NCBI RefSeq assembly: GCF_002278925.1
Contig: NZ_NCJH01000006.1
Span: 620,001-684,000, forward strand
Source: Polaromonas sp. 39-63-25
Lineage (GTDB): Bacteria; Pseudomonadota; Gammaproteobacteria; Burkholderiales; Burkholderiaceae_C
Direction of reading: 5' to 3'
Length of the DNA: 64,000 nt
Shown: positions 15,993-24,472 of the stretch, piece by piece
How the letters are laid out: each line of letters begins with the position of its first letter
How positions within the stretch are numbered: the stretch's first letter is position 1
Notes under the pieces: generated by a model
Told to the model about the DNA's origin: nothing
Seen by the model: only the letters and a program-made list of their open reading frames with translations
Databases searched by the model: none
Program-made: the position numbers and the translations under genes

Positions 15993-18269
15993 ATGAAAAA
16001 CAACAACATGCTGTGGCGCTGGCTCGGCTTCATCTTTGTCCTGTCGTTCGGAGCACTGGGTTACCTCGGCGTGCAGATCTACCTGACAGCCCCGCCCATC
16101 CCCAAGGCCGTCGTCACCACGTCGGGCGAGGTTCTTTTCACCGGCGAGCAGGTCCAGAATGGCCAGCAGGTCTGGCTGGCCAGCGGCGGCCAGCAGCAAG
16201 GCAGTGTCTGGGGCCACGGCGCCTATCTGGCGCCGGACTGGTCGGCCGACTGGCTGCACCGGGAAGCAACGGCGCTCCAGACCATCCATACGCAGGCCTT
16301 GCGCAAGGATCCCTCGGCCATCACAGCATCCGACCGCGGCGCGGTCGATGCTGCGCTGAAGGAGGAAATGCGGCGCAACACCTATGACCCCACCAGCGAA
16401 ACCGTCACCGTGTCACGCGACCGTGCACAGGCGATCCGCGAAGTGGCGAGTCACTACAACGCCCTGTTCGGCAGTGACGTGCAGCTGGACAAACTGCGTG
16501 ACCAGTACGCGATGACAGGCAACCTGCTGCCGGATGCGGCGGATCGCCAGGCCCTCGCAGCCTTCTTCTTCTGGACGTCCTGGGCCGCGACCACCGACCG
16601 GCCCGGCGAGGAAAACCTGTCTTACACCAGCAACTGGCCGCATGAGCCCCTGGTGGGCAACAAGATGACCGACTCGGCCGCGATCTGGTCGATGGTCAGC
16701 ATCGTCTTGCTGCTCGGTGCCATCGCCGCCATGTTGTGGCTGCACGGCAGCCAGCGGCATGAGCCGGAGGCCCTGCCGCCCAAGGCCGACCCTTTGCTGG
16801 GCGCGGTCGCCACCCCCTCGATGAAGGCCACGCGCAAGTACTTCTTCGCCGTGGTCGGTCTCATGCTGCTGCAGATCGCCATGGGCGTGGTCACGGCGCA
16901 CTACGCCGTCGAAGGCCAGTCCTTCTTCGGCCTGCCGCTGGCCCAGGTGTTGCCTTATGTGGTGAGCCGGACGGTGCATACCCAAGTCGGCATCTTCTGG
17001 ATCGCCACCGCCTGGCTGGCCACCGGCCTGTACATCGCCCCCCTGCTGTCGGGCCGCGAACCCCAGCTGCAAAAGCTCGGCGTGGACGTTCTGTTCTGGG
17101 CGCTGATTGCCATCGTGGTCGGCTCCACCGTGACCGGCTGGCTGGGCACGCTGCAGCACCGCGGTGTGGACTTCAGCTTCTGGGTCGGAAACCAGGGGCT
17201 GGAATTCACCAGCATGGGCCGTGTCTGGCAAATCCTGCTGTTCGTGGGTCTGCTGTTCTGGGTGTTTCTGCTCGGCCGCGCCCTCTGGCCGGCGCTGAAG
17301 AAACCTTCGGAAACCCGCGGCCTGATCGCCATGGTCTTCCTGTCGGCCACCTGCATCGGCGGCTTCTACGCGACATCGCTGACCTGGGGCCAGAACACGC
17401 ACTACTCGATGGTCGAGTACTGGCGCTGGTGGCTGGTCCACCTGTGGGTGGAAGGTTTCTTCGAGGTGTTCGCCACCGCCGTGGTCGCGCTGATCTTCAC
17501 CAAGCTGGGACTGGTTCGCACTGAAAGTGCCAACCGCGCCATCATCGCCGAGACCATCGTGTTCCTGTTCGGCGGCATCCTGGGCACGCTGCATCACCTC
17601 TATTTCACCGGTACACCCACCTCGGTGATCGCCGTCGGTGCGGTGTTCTCTGCGCTGGAAGTCGTGCCCCTGACGCTGATCGGCCTGGAAGCCCTGCAGA
17701 CCTACCGGCGTTCCAAAGCCCTGCCCTGGCTGGCTGCCTACAAATGGCCTGTCATGTGTTTTGTCGCGGTCGGTTTCTGGAACACCGTCGGTGCCGGCCT
17801 GCTCGGCTTTGCCATCAACCCGCCGGCCTCGCTCTACTATGTGCAGGGCCTGAACATGACCGCAGCCCATGGTCACGCCGCCCTGTTCGGTGTCTACGGC
17901 ATGCTCGGCATCGGCCTGATGCTGTTCTGCCTGCGCGGCCTGTATGCGCGCCACCTCCATGCCGACAACATCCTGAAGCCTGCCTTCTGGAGCCTGAACA
18001 TCGGCTTGGCGATGATGGTCTTCCTGTCCCTGCTGCCAGCCGGCATTTACCAGGCTTGGGCCAGCGTGAGCAAAGGCCTGTGGTACGCCCGCTCGCCGGA
18101 AATCATCCACTCGCCCGTGATGGAAACGCTGGTCTGGATGCGGGTACCCGGCGACATCCTGTTCGCCATCGGGGCGGCCCTGCTGGCCTGGTATGCCCTG
18201 CGCCTGTTGCGGCGCCCCGCGGTTCAACCCGCGAGCGCCCTCACCGCCAAGGCGGTGGCCGGCCTCTGA
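15993..18269 (+). CDS. norZ: quinol-dependent nitric oxide reductase (qNOR)
   Basis: The 758-residue membrane protein reduces NO to N2O with quinol. An N-terminal segment with one membrane helix and a large periplasmic region (residues about 35-220) precedes the NorB-like core of 12 spans, the fusion typical of qNOR. Haem and metal ligands are seen in RTVHTQVGIFWIATAWLA, VHLWVEGFFEVFATAVV, GTLHHLYFTGTP and NMTAAHGHAALFG. The start follows a good AGAAGGA site. It lies between two DUF2249 genes and upstream of an NsrR-like regulator, so NO detoxification or denitrification is its job. No nitrite reductase is in the window. Confidence 0.95.
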   Translation: MKNNNMLWRWLGFIFVLSFGALGYLGVQIYLTAPPIPKAVVTTSGEVLFTGEQVQNGQQVWLASGGQQQGSVWGHGAYLAPDWSADWLHREATALQTIHTQALRKDPSAITASDRGAVDAALKEEMRRNTYDPTSETVTVSRDRAQAIREVASHYNALFGSDVQLDKLRDQYAMTGNLLPDAADRQALAAFFFWTSWAATTDRPGEENLSYTSNWPHEPLVGNKMTDSAAIWSMVSIVLLLGAIAAMLWLHGSQRHEPEALPPKADPLLGAVATPSMKATRKYFFAVVGLMLLQIAMGVVTAHYAVEGQSFFGLPLAQVLPYVVSRTVHTQVGIFWIATAWLATGLYIAPLLSGREPQLQKLGVDVLFWALIAIVVGSTVTGWLGTLQHRGVDFSFWVGNQGLEFTSMGRVWQILLFVGLLFWVFLLGRALWPALKKPSETRGLIAMVFLSATCIGGFYATSLTWGQNTHYSMVEYWRWWLVHLWVEGFFEVFATAVVALIFTKLGLVRTESANRAIIAETIVFLFGGILGTLHHLYFTGTPTSVIAVGAVFSALEVVPLTLIGLEALQTYRRSKALPWLAAYKWPVMCFVAVGFWNTVGAGLLGFAINPPASLYYVQGLNMTAAHGHAALFGVYGMLGIGLMLFCLRGLYARHLHADNILKPAFWSLNIGLAMMVFLSLLPAGIYQAWASVSKGLWYARSPEIIHSPVMETLVWMRVPGDILFAIGAALLAWYALRLLRRPAVQPASALTAKAVAGL

Positions 18270-18337
18270 CCTCCCTCGCAAGGCCGGCCGCGTCGGCCTT
18301 GCGTCCCTTTCCCCGATTTTTTATTGGAGTTTTCATC

Positions 18338-18589
18338 ATGAGCGAGATCCAGCCCCTCCACAACGTCCACCCCTTCGACGCCCGCGGTGTTGCCAAACGC
18401 TTCCGCCACGCGGCCATCTTCGGCGCCCTGGAAAGCCTGAACCCCGGGGAAACCATGCGTTTCGTCAACGACCACAACCCCCTGCCGCTGCTGGGCCAAC
18501 TGCAGCAGGCCTTCGGCGAAAAGCTGGGCATCACCTATGTGCGGCGCGAACCGGGGGAAATCGTGATCGACTTCCAGGTACGCGGCTGA
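18338..18589 (+). CDS. DUF2249 domain protein (second copy)
   Basis: The 83-residue protein is a single DUF2249 domain: FDARGVAKRFRHAAIFGALE, then MRFVNDHNPLPLLGQLQQAF and REPGEIVIDFQV. It differs from the first copy by lacking the cysteine-rich tail. The NDHNP/NDHDP core is shared, so the two copies are paralogues of one fold. A TTGGAG site precedes the ATG. It lies 68 bases after norZ and 17 bases before the nsrR-like gene, so it is part of the NO operon. Function unknown. Confidence 0.85.
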   Translation: MSEIQPLHNVHPFDARGVAKRFRHAAIFGALESLNPGETMRFVNDHNPLPLLGQLQQAFGEKLGITYVRREPGEIVIDFQVRG

Positions 18590-18606
18590 GGCCTTACATT
18601 CACCCC

Positions 18607-19077
18607 ATGAAACTCACCGCCTTTACCGACTACAGCTTGCGTGTGCTGATCTACCTGGCCGCGCAGCCCCAAAAACGCGCCACGATTGCCGAAATCGCGA
18701 CCTCATTCGCCGTGTCGGAAAATCACTTGACCAAGGTGGTGCACCTGCTCGGCAAAAACGGCTGGCTGGCCAATGTACGCGGCAAGGGCGGCGGGCTCGA
18801 ACTGGCCATGCCGCCCGAACTGGTCGGCGTCGGCGCGGTGGTGCGCCAGACCGAGGGCGCGGCGGTGGTAGCCGAATGTTTTTCTGATGAGGCCAACCAT
18901 TGCGCGATCACACGCATCTGCCGGCTGCGCGGTGTACTCGGTGAGGCGGTCGAGGCCTTCTACACCGTGCTGGACCGCTACACCCTGGCCGACCTGGTCC
19001 AGAACCGCCAGGCGCTGGCCAAGGTGCTGTTTCTCGACAGAACTCCGCCCACGCCGGCGGCAAAACACGCCGCATGA
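18607..19077 (+). CDS. nsrR: NsrR-like Rrf2-family NO-sensing repressor
   Basis: The 156-residue Rrf2 protein has an N-terminal winged helix (MKLTAFTDYSLRVLIYLAAQ, then VSENHLTKVVHLLG) and three cysteines in ECFSDEANHCAITRICRLRG, with C-x7-C-x5-C spacing. These ligate the NO-sensitive Fe-S cluster in NsrR. NsrR represses NO-response genes and is released when NO attacks the cluster. It lies within the cluster it most likely controls. I did not find a convincing NsrR operator upstream of the cluster. Its stop overlaps the next start (ATGA). Confidence 0.9.
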   Translation: MKLTAFTDYSLRVLIYLAAQPQKRATIAEIATSFAVSENHLTKVVHLLGKNGWLANVRGKGGGLELAMPPELVGVGAVVRQTEGAAVVAECFSDEANHCAITRICRLRGVLGEAVEAFYTVLDRYTLADLVQNRQALAKVLFLDRTPPTPAAKHAA

Positions 19078-19436
19078 GTGCTGATGCCGGAGCTGCCATG
19101 ACTGAGCCCAGAGCGCCATTCCCCTATGAAGGCCCTGAGGCGCTGCGCCAGCCCCTGGTGGCGGCACTGACGCGGGTGGTCGATCCGGAGGTTGCCATGA
19201 GCATCGTCGATGTCGGGCTCATCTATGGCGTCACCGTGAGCGCCGAGAAACTGCATGTCCGGCTGACCATGACATCCGCCGCGTGCCCGGTCGCCGATCT
19301 CATCATCGACGAGGTCGAAACCGAGCTGGACCGCGTGGCACCGCCGGAATTGCTGATTGAAGTGGAACTGGTGTGGGAACCGCCCTGGTCCGCCGACCGG
19401 ATGAGCGAGCGCGCCAGGCGCTTCATGCAGTGGTGA
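19074..19436 (+). CDS. DUF59 (MIP18/SufT-like) iron-sulfur assembly protein
   Basis: The 120-residue protein is a MIP18/DUF59 domain: LVAALTRVVDPEVAMSIVDV, then GLIYGVTV and the TMTSAACPVADLIIDEVE motif with the conserved cysteine. Relatives (SufT, PaaD, CIA2) help insert or repair Fe-S clusters. NO destroys such clusters, so a repair role next to nsrR and norZ is reasonable inference. ATG 19074 overlaps the nsrR stop and the stop overlaps the next gene's GTG start. An internal ATG at 19098 is the alternative start. Confidence 0.85.
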   Translation: MSADAGAAMTEPRAPFPYEGPEALRQPLVAALTRVVDPEVAMSIVDVGLIYGVTVSAEKLHVRLTMTSAACPVADLIIDEVETELDRVAPPELLIEVELVWEPPWSADRMSERARRFMQW

Positions 19437-20599
19437 AAACATCGCACCGACCCAGGCCCCCGCAACGCCAGACGGCACCGCGGTGGATCACCCTGGCCGT
19501 GCGGCCACTGCTGCTGGCAGGGGTCGCTCTGTCGCTGCTGGCCGGCATCACAGGCGGCCTGCTGCGCGCTGGTGTGGCCCTTCCCGCCCTGCCGGATGCC
19601 ACCTGGCCCGGCCAGGCGGCGCTGGCCCATGCGGCTTTGATGATCTGCGGTTTTCTCGGCACCGTCATCGGCATCGAACGGGCCGTGGCCGTCAAGCTGC
19701 GCGCCGCTTTCCTTGCGCCGCTGGCCTCGGGTGCAGGTGGCGCGCTCCTGCTGCTGGGTCAACCCGGGCCGGGCGCGTGGCTGATCGTGGCCGCAGCCGC
19801 CATCTTCACCGCGGTCAACATCGTGATCGTGCGGCGCCAGCGCGCCGCCCACACCTGGCTGCTGCTGGTCGCTGCAGGCGCGTGGCTGGCCGGCAACCTG
19901 CTGTTCGCCACGGGCCAAGGCAGCGTTGCGACGCTGCCCTGGTGGTTCGCCTTTCTCGTGATGACCATCGCCGCCGAGCGCCTGGAAATGACGCGGCTGA
20001 TGCGCCGGCGACCCGCCGCAGAACTGTCGCTGCAGGCCGTGCTGGCGGCGCTGCTCGCGGGCGCGGCCTGGTCCGCCCTGGCACCGGTCGCCGGCGGGCT
20101 GTTGTACGGCACAGCGCTGACCCTGCTGGCGCTGTGGCTGGCGGTCTTCGACATTGCCCGTCACACCGTAAGGGCGCACGGACTGAGCCGTTACATGGCG
20201 GTTTGCCTGCTAGGCGGCTACGCCTGGCTGGCCGTGGCGGGCGTTGCGTGGGCTGCCACCGCCCTGGGCCTGCCCCTGCGCGACGCCGCACTGCACGCCC
20301 TCGGCCTGGGCTTCATCGTCAGCATGATGATGGGCCATGCACCGGTCATCCTGCCGGCCATTGCACGCGTCAAGCTGCAGTTCGGCGCCTTTTTCTACGT
20401 GCCGCTGGCCGTGTTGCACCTCTCGCTTCTGCTGCGCCTGGTCGCTGGAATGGCAGGTGACCCGCTGCACAGCACCGGTGCCCTCCTCAATGCTGCCGCA
20501 ATCGCGCTGTTTGCGGCCACCATCGCCGGCGCTGCCGTCGCCTGGCGCATCCAGCACGGCGGGCCCGACGCCCCGCCCACCCGAAAGACATCCTCATGA
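19433..20599 (+). CDS. polytopic membrane protein of the NO cluster, function unknown
   Basis: This 388-residue protein has about twelve hydrophobic segments starting at ITLAVRPLLLAGVALSLLAG. Conserved-looking polar residues are in ALAHAALMICGFLGTVIGIE and GFIVSMMMGHAPVILPAIAR, where histidines sit at membrane edges as in haem-binding proteins. I recognise no named family with confidence; it looks like a distant relative of NnrS, its neighbour. GTG 19433 overlaps the preceding stop (GTGA), and its stop overlaps the nnrS start (ATGA), so it is embedded in the operon. The frame is open further 5' but that region belongs to the DUF59 gene. Confidence 0.8.
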   Translation: MKTSHRPRPPQRQTAPRWITLAVRPLLLAGVALSLLAGITGGLLRAGVALPALPDATWPGQAALAHAALMICGFLGTVIGIERAVAVKLRAAFLAPLASGAGGALLLLGQPGPGAWLIVAAAAIFTAVNIVIVRRQRAAHTWLLLVAAGAWLAGNLLFATGQGSVATLPWWFAFLVMTIAAERLEMTRLMRRRPAAELSLQAVLAALLAGAAWSALAPVAGGLLYGTALTLLALWLAVFDIARHTVRAHGLSRYMAVCLLGGYAWLAVAGVAWAATALGLPLRDAALHALGLGFIVSMMMGHAPVILPAIARVKLQFGAFFYVPLAVLHLSLLLRLVAGMAGDPLHSTGALLNAAAIALFAATIAGAAVAWRIQHGGPDAPPTRKTSS

Positions 20600-21792
20600 C
20601 ACCATTGAGCAAAATCGCAGAACCTCCCCGCCCTTCACCAGCACCTGCCGGCTGGGCCCTCTGGGACCTCGGCTTTCGTCCGTTTTACCTGCTGGCCAGC
20701 ACCTTCGCCGCCTTGTCCATCGGCCTGTGGGCGCTGCAATTCACCGGCTGGCTGGGCCTGCCCTACCTGCAGGGGCCGATGTGGCATGCCCACGAGATGC
20801 TGTTCGGCTTCGCCCTGGCCGTGGTCGTTGGTTTCCTGTTCACGGCCGGTCGCAACTGGTCGAACCGGCCGACGCCCACCGGCTGGCCGCTGGCCGCGCT
20901 GGCGGCCCTGTGGGTGGCGGGCCGGGTGTTGGTCCTCACGCCATTCGGCTGGGCGGCGCTACTTGCCAATGTCGCTTTCCCGCTTGCAGCCGCCATCGCG
21001 CTGGCGATTCCCTTCATCGCCGCGCGCAATCGCCGCAACTACTTTTTTGTCGGCTTGCTGCTGCTGATGTCGGCAGCCGTGCTCGGCATTCACCTGGCAC
21101 AACTCGGCGTCGTGCAGCTTCCGGGCTGGGTCGGCATCCAGCTCGCCCTCGACGTCATGCTGTTCATCATGGCCGTGATGGGCGGCCGTGTGATTCCCAT
21201 GTTCACCAACAACGGCGTCCCGGGCGCCCATGCCACACGTCAGCCCCTGCTGGAGAAAGCCGCGCTGGGCAGCGTGCTGGTGCTGCTGCTGGCCGACGCC
21301 GTGCAACTGCAGGGCGCGTGGCTGGCCGCCGTGGCGGGCGCATGCGCGATGGCCCACCTTGCCCGCTGGAGCCTGTGGCGCCCCTGGAAGACCGGGCGTG
21401 CGCCACTGGTCTGGGTGTTGCAGGTCGCCTACTTCTGGATCCCGGTGCATCTCGTGCTGCGCGCCCTGGCTGCAGCGGGATGGGTAACCCCTTCGCTGGC
21501 CACACACGCGCTGACGGTGGGCGCCATCGGCGGCCTCATTATCGGCATGATGACGCGTACCGCTCGCGGCCACACCGGCCGGCCGTTACGGGCCGACCGC
21601 AGCGATGTGGCCTGTTATGTCCTTGTCCTGTTCGCGGCGCTGGTCCGCGTGTTCATGCCGCTCGCTGTCCCGGCCTGGATCATCGAGGCCACGCTGTTGT
21701 CGGCCGCACTGTGGTCGGCCGGCTTTGCGCTCTATGCCGTGCGCTACTGGCCGGTGCTGACGCGACCGCGTATTGACGGGCAGGCAGGCTGA
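20596..21792 (+). CDS. nnrS: NnrS family membrane protein
   Basis: The 398-residue protein has about twelve membrane spans and the NnrS motifs LGFRPFYLLASTFAAL, GPMWHAHEMLFGFALAVVVG, GGRVIPMFTNNGVPG and GMMTRTARGHTGRPL. NnrS is a haem- and copper-containing membrane protein linked to NO tolerance, thought to limit formation of damaging iron-NO species. It is the last gene of the ATGA-coupled chain from nsrR. Length is normal for the family. Confidence 0.93.
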   Translation: MTPLSKIAEPPRPSPAPAGWALWDLGFRPFYLLASTFAALSIGLWALQFTGWLGLPYLQGPMWHAHEMLFGFALAVVVGFLFTAGRNWSNRPTPTGWPLAALAALWVAGRVLVLTPFGWAALLANVAFPLAAAIALAIPFIAARNRRNYFFVGLLLLMSAAVLGIHLAQLGVVQLPGWVGIQLALDVMLFIMAVMGGRVIPMFTNNGVPGAHATRQPLLEKAALGSVLVLLLADAVQLQGAWLAAVAGACAMAHLARWSLWRPWKTGRAPLVWVLQVAYFWIPVHLVLRALAAAGWVTPSLATHALTVGAIGGLIIGMMTRTARGHTGRPLRADRSDVACYVLVLFAALVRVFMPLAVPAWIIEATLLSAALWSAGFALYAVRYWPVLTRPRIDGQAG

Positions 21793-21829
21793 CTGCAGGC
21801 GCTTTACCCGCGGGGCGCAAAATGGGGTC

Positions 21830-22675
21830 ATGAAACCACCCAAGCGCCTGCAGTCATTGATCGAAGAAGGCCTGATCGACACCGTGGTGCGGCAGTTGAT
21901 GAGCGGCAAGGAGGCCATGGTCTATGTCGTGCGCTGCGGCGACGATACGCGCTGCGCCAAGATTTACAAGGAAGCCGACCAGCGCAGCTTCCGCCAGGCG
22001 GTGGACTATACCGAAAACCGCAAGGTCAAGAACACGCGCCAGGCGCGTGCAATGGCCAAGGGGACCCGCTTTGGCCGGCAGGCAGCCGAGGCGGCCTGGC
22101 AAAGCGCCGAAGTCGATGCACTTTACCGCCTGGCCGCCGCCGGTGTTCGCGTTCCCAAGCCGCACAACTTCTGCGACGGGGTACTGCTGATGGAACTGGT
22201 GACCGACGAACATGGCGATGCGGCGCCGCGCCTGAATGATGTGGAATTCACGCCCGAAGAAGCGCGCCTGCACCATGCCACACTGCTCACGGAAGTGGTG
22301 CGCATGTTGTGCGCCGGCGTCGTGCACGGCGACCTGTCCGAGTTCAATGTGCTGCTGGCCGCGGACGGCCCGGTCATCATCGACCTGCCGCAGGCGGTCG
22401 ATGCCGCAGGCAACAACCACGCCAGCCGCATGCTGCTGCGCGATGTCGCCAACCTGCGCGGCTTTTTCGGCCGTTTCGCGCCTGACCTGCTGACCACCGA
22501 CTACGGCCATGAGATCTGGGACCTGTACCAGCGCGGCGTGTTGCGGCCCGATACGGTGCTCACCGGTCGTTTCGCGCACAAACGCGGGCCGGTGGACATG
22601 GGCGCCGTGATGGGCGAAATCGATGATGCGCGGGCCGAAGAAGCGGCGCGCCGCCTGCGCATGCAGACCCTGTAG
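21830..22675 (+). CDS. RIO-type serine protein kinase
   Basis: The 281-residue RIO1-like kinase has an N-terminal [13 protein letters not shown] glycine-poor loop, CAKIYKE with the ATP-binding lysine, the catalytic loop [13 protein letters not shown] and the metal-binding IIDLPQAVD. Bacterial RIO kinases have unknown substrates. ATG 21830 is chosen; the in-frame ATG at 21773 would overlap nnrS by 20 bases. It lies 37 bases after nnrS and 91 bases before the alternative oxidase gene, so it may belong to either transcript. Confidence 0.88.
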   Translation: MKPPKRLQSLIEEGLIDTVVRQLMSGKEAMVYVVRCGDDTRCAKIYKEADQRSFRQAVDYTENRKVKNTRQARAMAKGTRFGRQAAEAAWQSAEVDALYRLAAAGVRVPKPHNFCDGVLLMELVTDEHGDAAPRLNDVEFTPEEARLHHATLLTEVVRMLCAGVVHGDLSEFNVLLAADGPVIIDLPQAVDAAGNNHASRMLLRDVANLRGFFGRFAPDLLTTDYGHEIWDLYQRGVLRPDTVLTGRFAHKRGPVDMGAVMGEIDDARAEEAARRLRMQTL

Positions 22676-22738
22676 GGACACGCGGCCTGGTGCCCGACAG
22701 ACAGACGCACTTCTTTCGTGTACGGTGGTCCGGAAGGC

Positions 22739-22753
22739 TGCACATCCCGTGCA
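22739..22753. promoter_or_regulatory. short inverted repeat upstream of the alternative oxidase gene
   Basis: TGCAC (22739-22743) and GTGCA (22749-22753) form a 5-bp inverted repeat with a 5-base spacer, ending 13 bases before the oxidase ATG. It could be a regulator half-site pair or chance. No clear promoter is seen with it. Confidence 0.35.
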
Positions 22754-22766
22754 TGCGAAGGCTCCG

Positions 22767-23396
22767 ATGAACAATCCCCACTACACACCCCGCACCTTTG
22801 GCGACCGCTTTGCCTACGCCTTTGTCCGCTTCCTGCGCTTTTTTGCCGACCTGTTTTTTGCCAAGCGCTACGGCCACCGGGCGATCGTGCTGGAAACCGT
22901 CGCCGCGGTTCCCGGCATGGTGGGGGCCACGCTGACACACCTGCGCTGCCTGCGCCGCATTGAAGACGACAAGGGCTGGATACGCAAGCTGATGGATGAG
23001 GCCGAGAACGAGCGCATGCACCTGATGACGTTCATCAAAATCGCACAGCCCAACGGGTTCGAGCGCGCACTGGTCATCCTTGTGCAGGGCTTTTTCTACA
23101 ACGCCTACTTCCTGCTGTACCTGATCGCCCCGGGCGTGGCGCACCGGGTGGTGGGCTACTTTGAGGAGGAGGCCTACACCAGCTACACCCACTACCTCGA
23201 ACTCATCGACTCGGGCGCCCATGCCAATGTGGCCGCCCCTCAGATTGCGAAGGACTACTGGAAGCTGCCCGCCGACGCAACCCTGCGGGATGTGGTGCTG
23301 GCCGTGCGGGAAGACGAAGCGGGGCACCGCGATGTGAACCACGGCTTCGCCAATGACCTGCATGGGGGCGGCGCGCAGCAGCACGCCGCCAGCTGA
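22767..23396 (+). CDS. aox: alternative oxidase (AOX), di-iron quinol oxidase
   Basis: The 209-residue protein carries all four iron-binding motifs of alternative oxidases: E in [11 protein letters not shown], ExxH in [10 protein letters not shown] in [12 protein letters not shown] and ExxH in [12 protein letters not shown]. It oxidises ubiquinol and reduces oxygen to water without pumping protons. It is a membrane-associated interfacial enzyme and resists cyanide and NO. It is shorter than plant AOX because it lacks the N-terminal targeting and regulatory cysteine region. Its position beside the NO reductase operon and ubiquinone genes suggests respiration when NO blocks haem oxidases. Confidence 0.93.
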   Translation: MNNPHYTPRTFGDRFAYAFVRFLRFFADLFFAKRYGHRAIVLETVAAVPGMVGATLTHLRCLRRIEDDKGWIRKLMDEAENERMHLMTFIKIAQPNGFERALVILVQGFFYNAYFLLYLIAPGVAHRVVGYFEEEAYTSYTHYLELIDSGAHANVAAPQIAKDYWKLPADATLRDVVLAVREDEAGHRDVNHGFANDLHGGGAQQHAAS

Positions 23397-23417
23397 CAAT
23401 GGTTCTCCGGGCGTGTT

Positions 23418-24290
23418 TCAGCGCACCGGGTTTTCCAGGCTGCCGATCCCGTCGATCTCCACCCGCACCACATCACCGGCCTGCAGGTACTTCGGCGGTT
23501 TGAAACCAATCCCGACACCGACCGGCGTGCCGGTGGCGATCACGTCACCGGGATAGAGCGTGATGCCGGCCGAGAGGGTTTCGATCAGTTTGGGAATGTC
23601 GAAAATCAGGTCCACGGTCGAGGCGTTCTGACGTTCCTCGCCATTGACGTAACAACGCACCCTGGTCTTGGTGCCGTCGAGTTCGTCGGCGCTCACCAGC
23701 CACGGGCCCATGGGACAGAAGGTGTCGAACGATTTACCCATGTGCCATTGCTGGTGACGGCTTTGCCAGTCACGCGCAGTGATGTCGTTGACGATGGTGT
23801 AGCCCCAGACATGGGCCATCGCGTCTTTCGCTGCAATGCCCTTGCCGCCACGTCCGATGATGACGGCCAGTTCGGCCTCGTAATCAATCGCGGTGGAAAC
23901 CGCCGGCATCTCAATGGCGGCGCCGGGACCGACCACGGACTCGGGCACCTTGGTGAAGATGATGGGGTCCGCAGGAATGTCGCCGCCCGATTTGGCGCTG
24001 CTGTCAAAGCCGCTGCCGGCAAACTCCTTCGCGTGCGCAAAGTAGTTTTTTCCGACGCAGAAAATGTTGCGGCGCGGCTTGGGCAGCGGGGCGATGATCT
24101 GCACTTCACTGAGGGCGATGGCCGGCAGCAGGGCCGGCAAGGTGTCGCCGCGCGCCTGCATCTCGATCAGCGCCTGCGCCCCCAGGTCGCTCTGCGCTTC
24201 GGGCAGATCAAAGGGCTGGACCTGCTGGAGGTCGGCGGACACCAGGCCCACACCGGAGCGGCCCTTCAGGCGGTAGGCAACAATTTTCAT
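23418..24290 (-). CDS. fumarylacetoacetate hydrolase (FAH) family protein
   Basis: The 290-residue protein has an N-terminal cap (MKIVAYRLKGRSGVGLV) and a C-terminal FAH domain: NIFCVGKNYFAHAKEF, then IDYEAELAVIIGRGG with metal-binding acidic residues, YTIVNDITARDWQ, and IATGTPVGVGIGFKPP. Family members hydrolyse or decarboxylate beta-diketo acids at the end of aromatic catabolism; the exact substrate is unknown. ATG 24290 is chosen; the frame opens further but without similarity. It is divergent from a TctC receptor gene, so substrate uptake and breakdown may be linked. Confidence 0.88.
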   Translation of the reverse strand: MKIVAYRLKGRSGVGLVSADLQQVQPFDLPEAQSDLGAQALIEMQARGDTLPALLPAIALSEVQIIAPLPKPRRNIFCVGKNYFAHAKEFAGSGFDSSAKSGGDIPADPIIFTKVPESVVGPGAAIEMPAVSTAIDYEAELAVIIGRGGKGIAAKDAMAHVWGYTIVNDITARDWQSRHQQWHMGKSFDTFCPMGPWLVSADELDGTKTRVRCYVNGEERQNASTVDLIFDIPKLIETLSAGITLYPGDVIATGTPVGVGIGFKPPKYLQAGDVVRVEIDGIGSLENPVR

Positions 24291-24472
24291 GGCGCTGTCT
24301 CTCTTTGTTTTTGCCCGGCAGGAAAGCGCCGGGGCGGTTGTGGAAGCAGGAGCCTGGAGACAGACTCCTAGGGATTGCGATAACCCCAAAATTTCAGGCG
24401 AATGTTAGCATGCAAACCATAAAAAGTGCGCCGGTTTTTCGACTGCCGCCGACCAACCCTCAGGAGACAAAC

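Noticed and set aside
16413-18281. A 622-codon open frame opposite the NO reductase gene
   Set aside because: It is antisense to a gene with clear motifs and its translation is a low-complexity mix of His, Arg, Gln and Gly, typical of shadow frames in GC-rich DNA.
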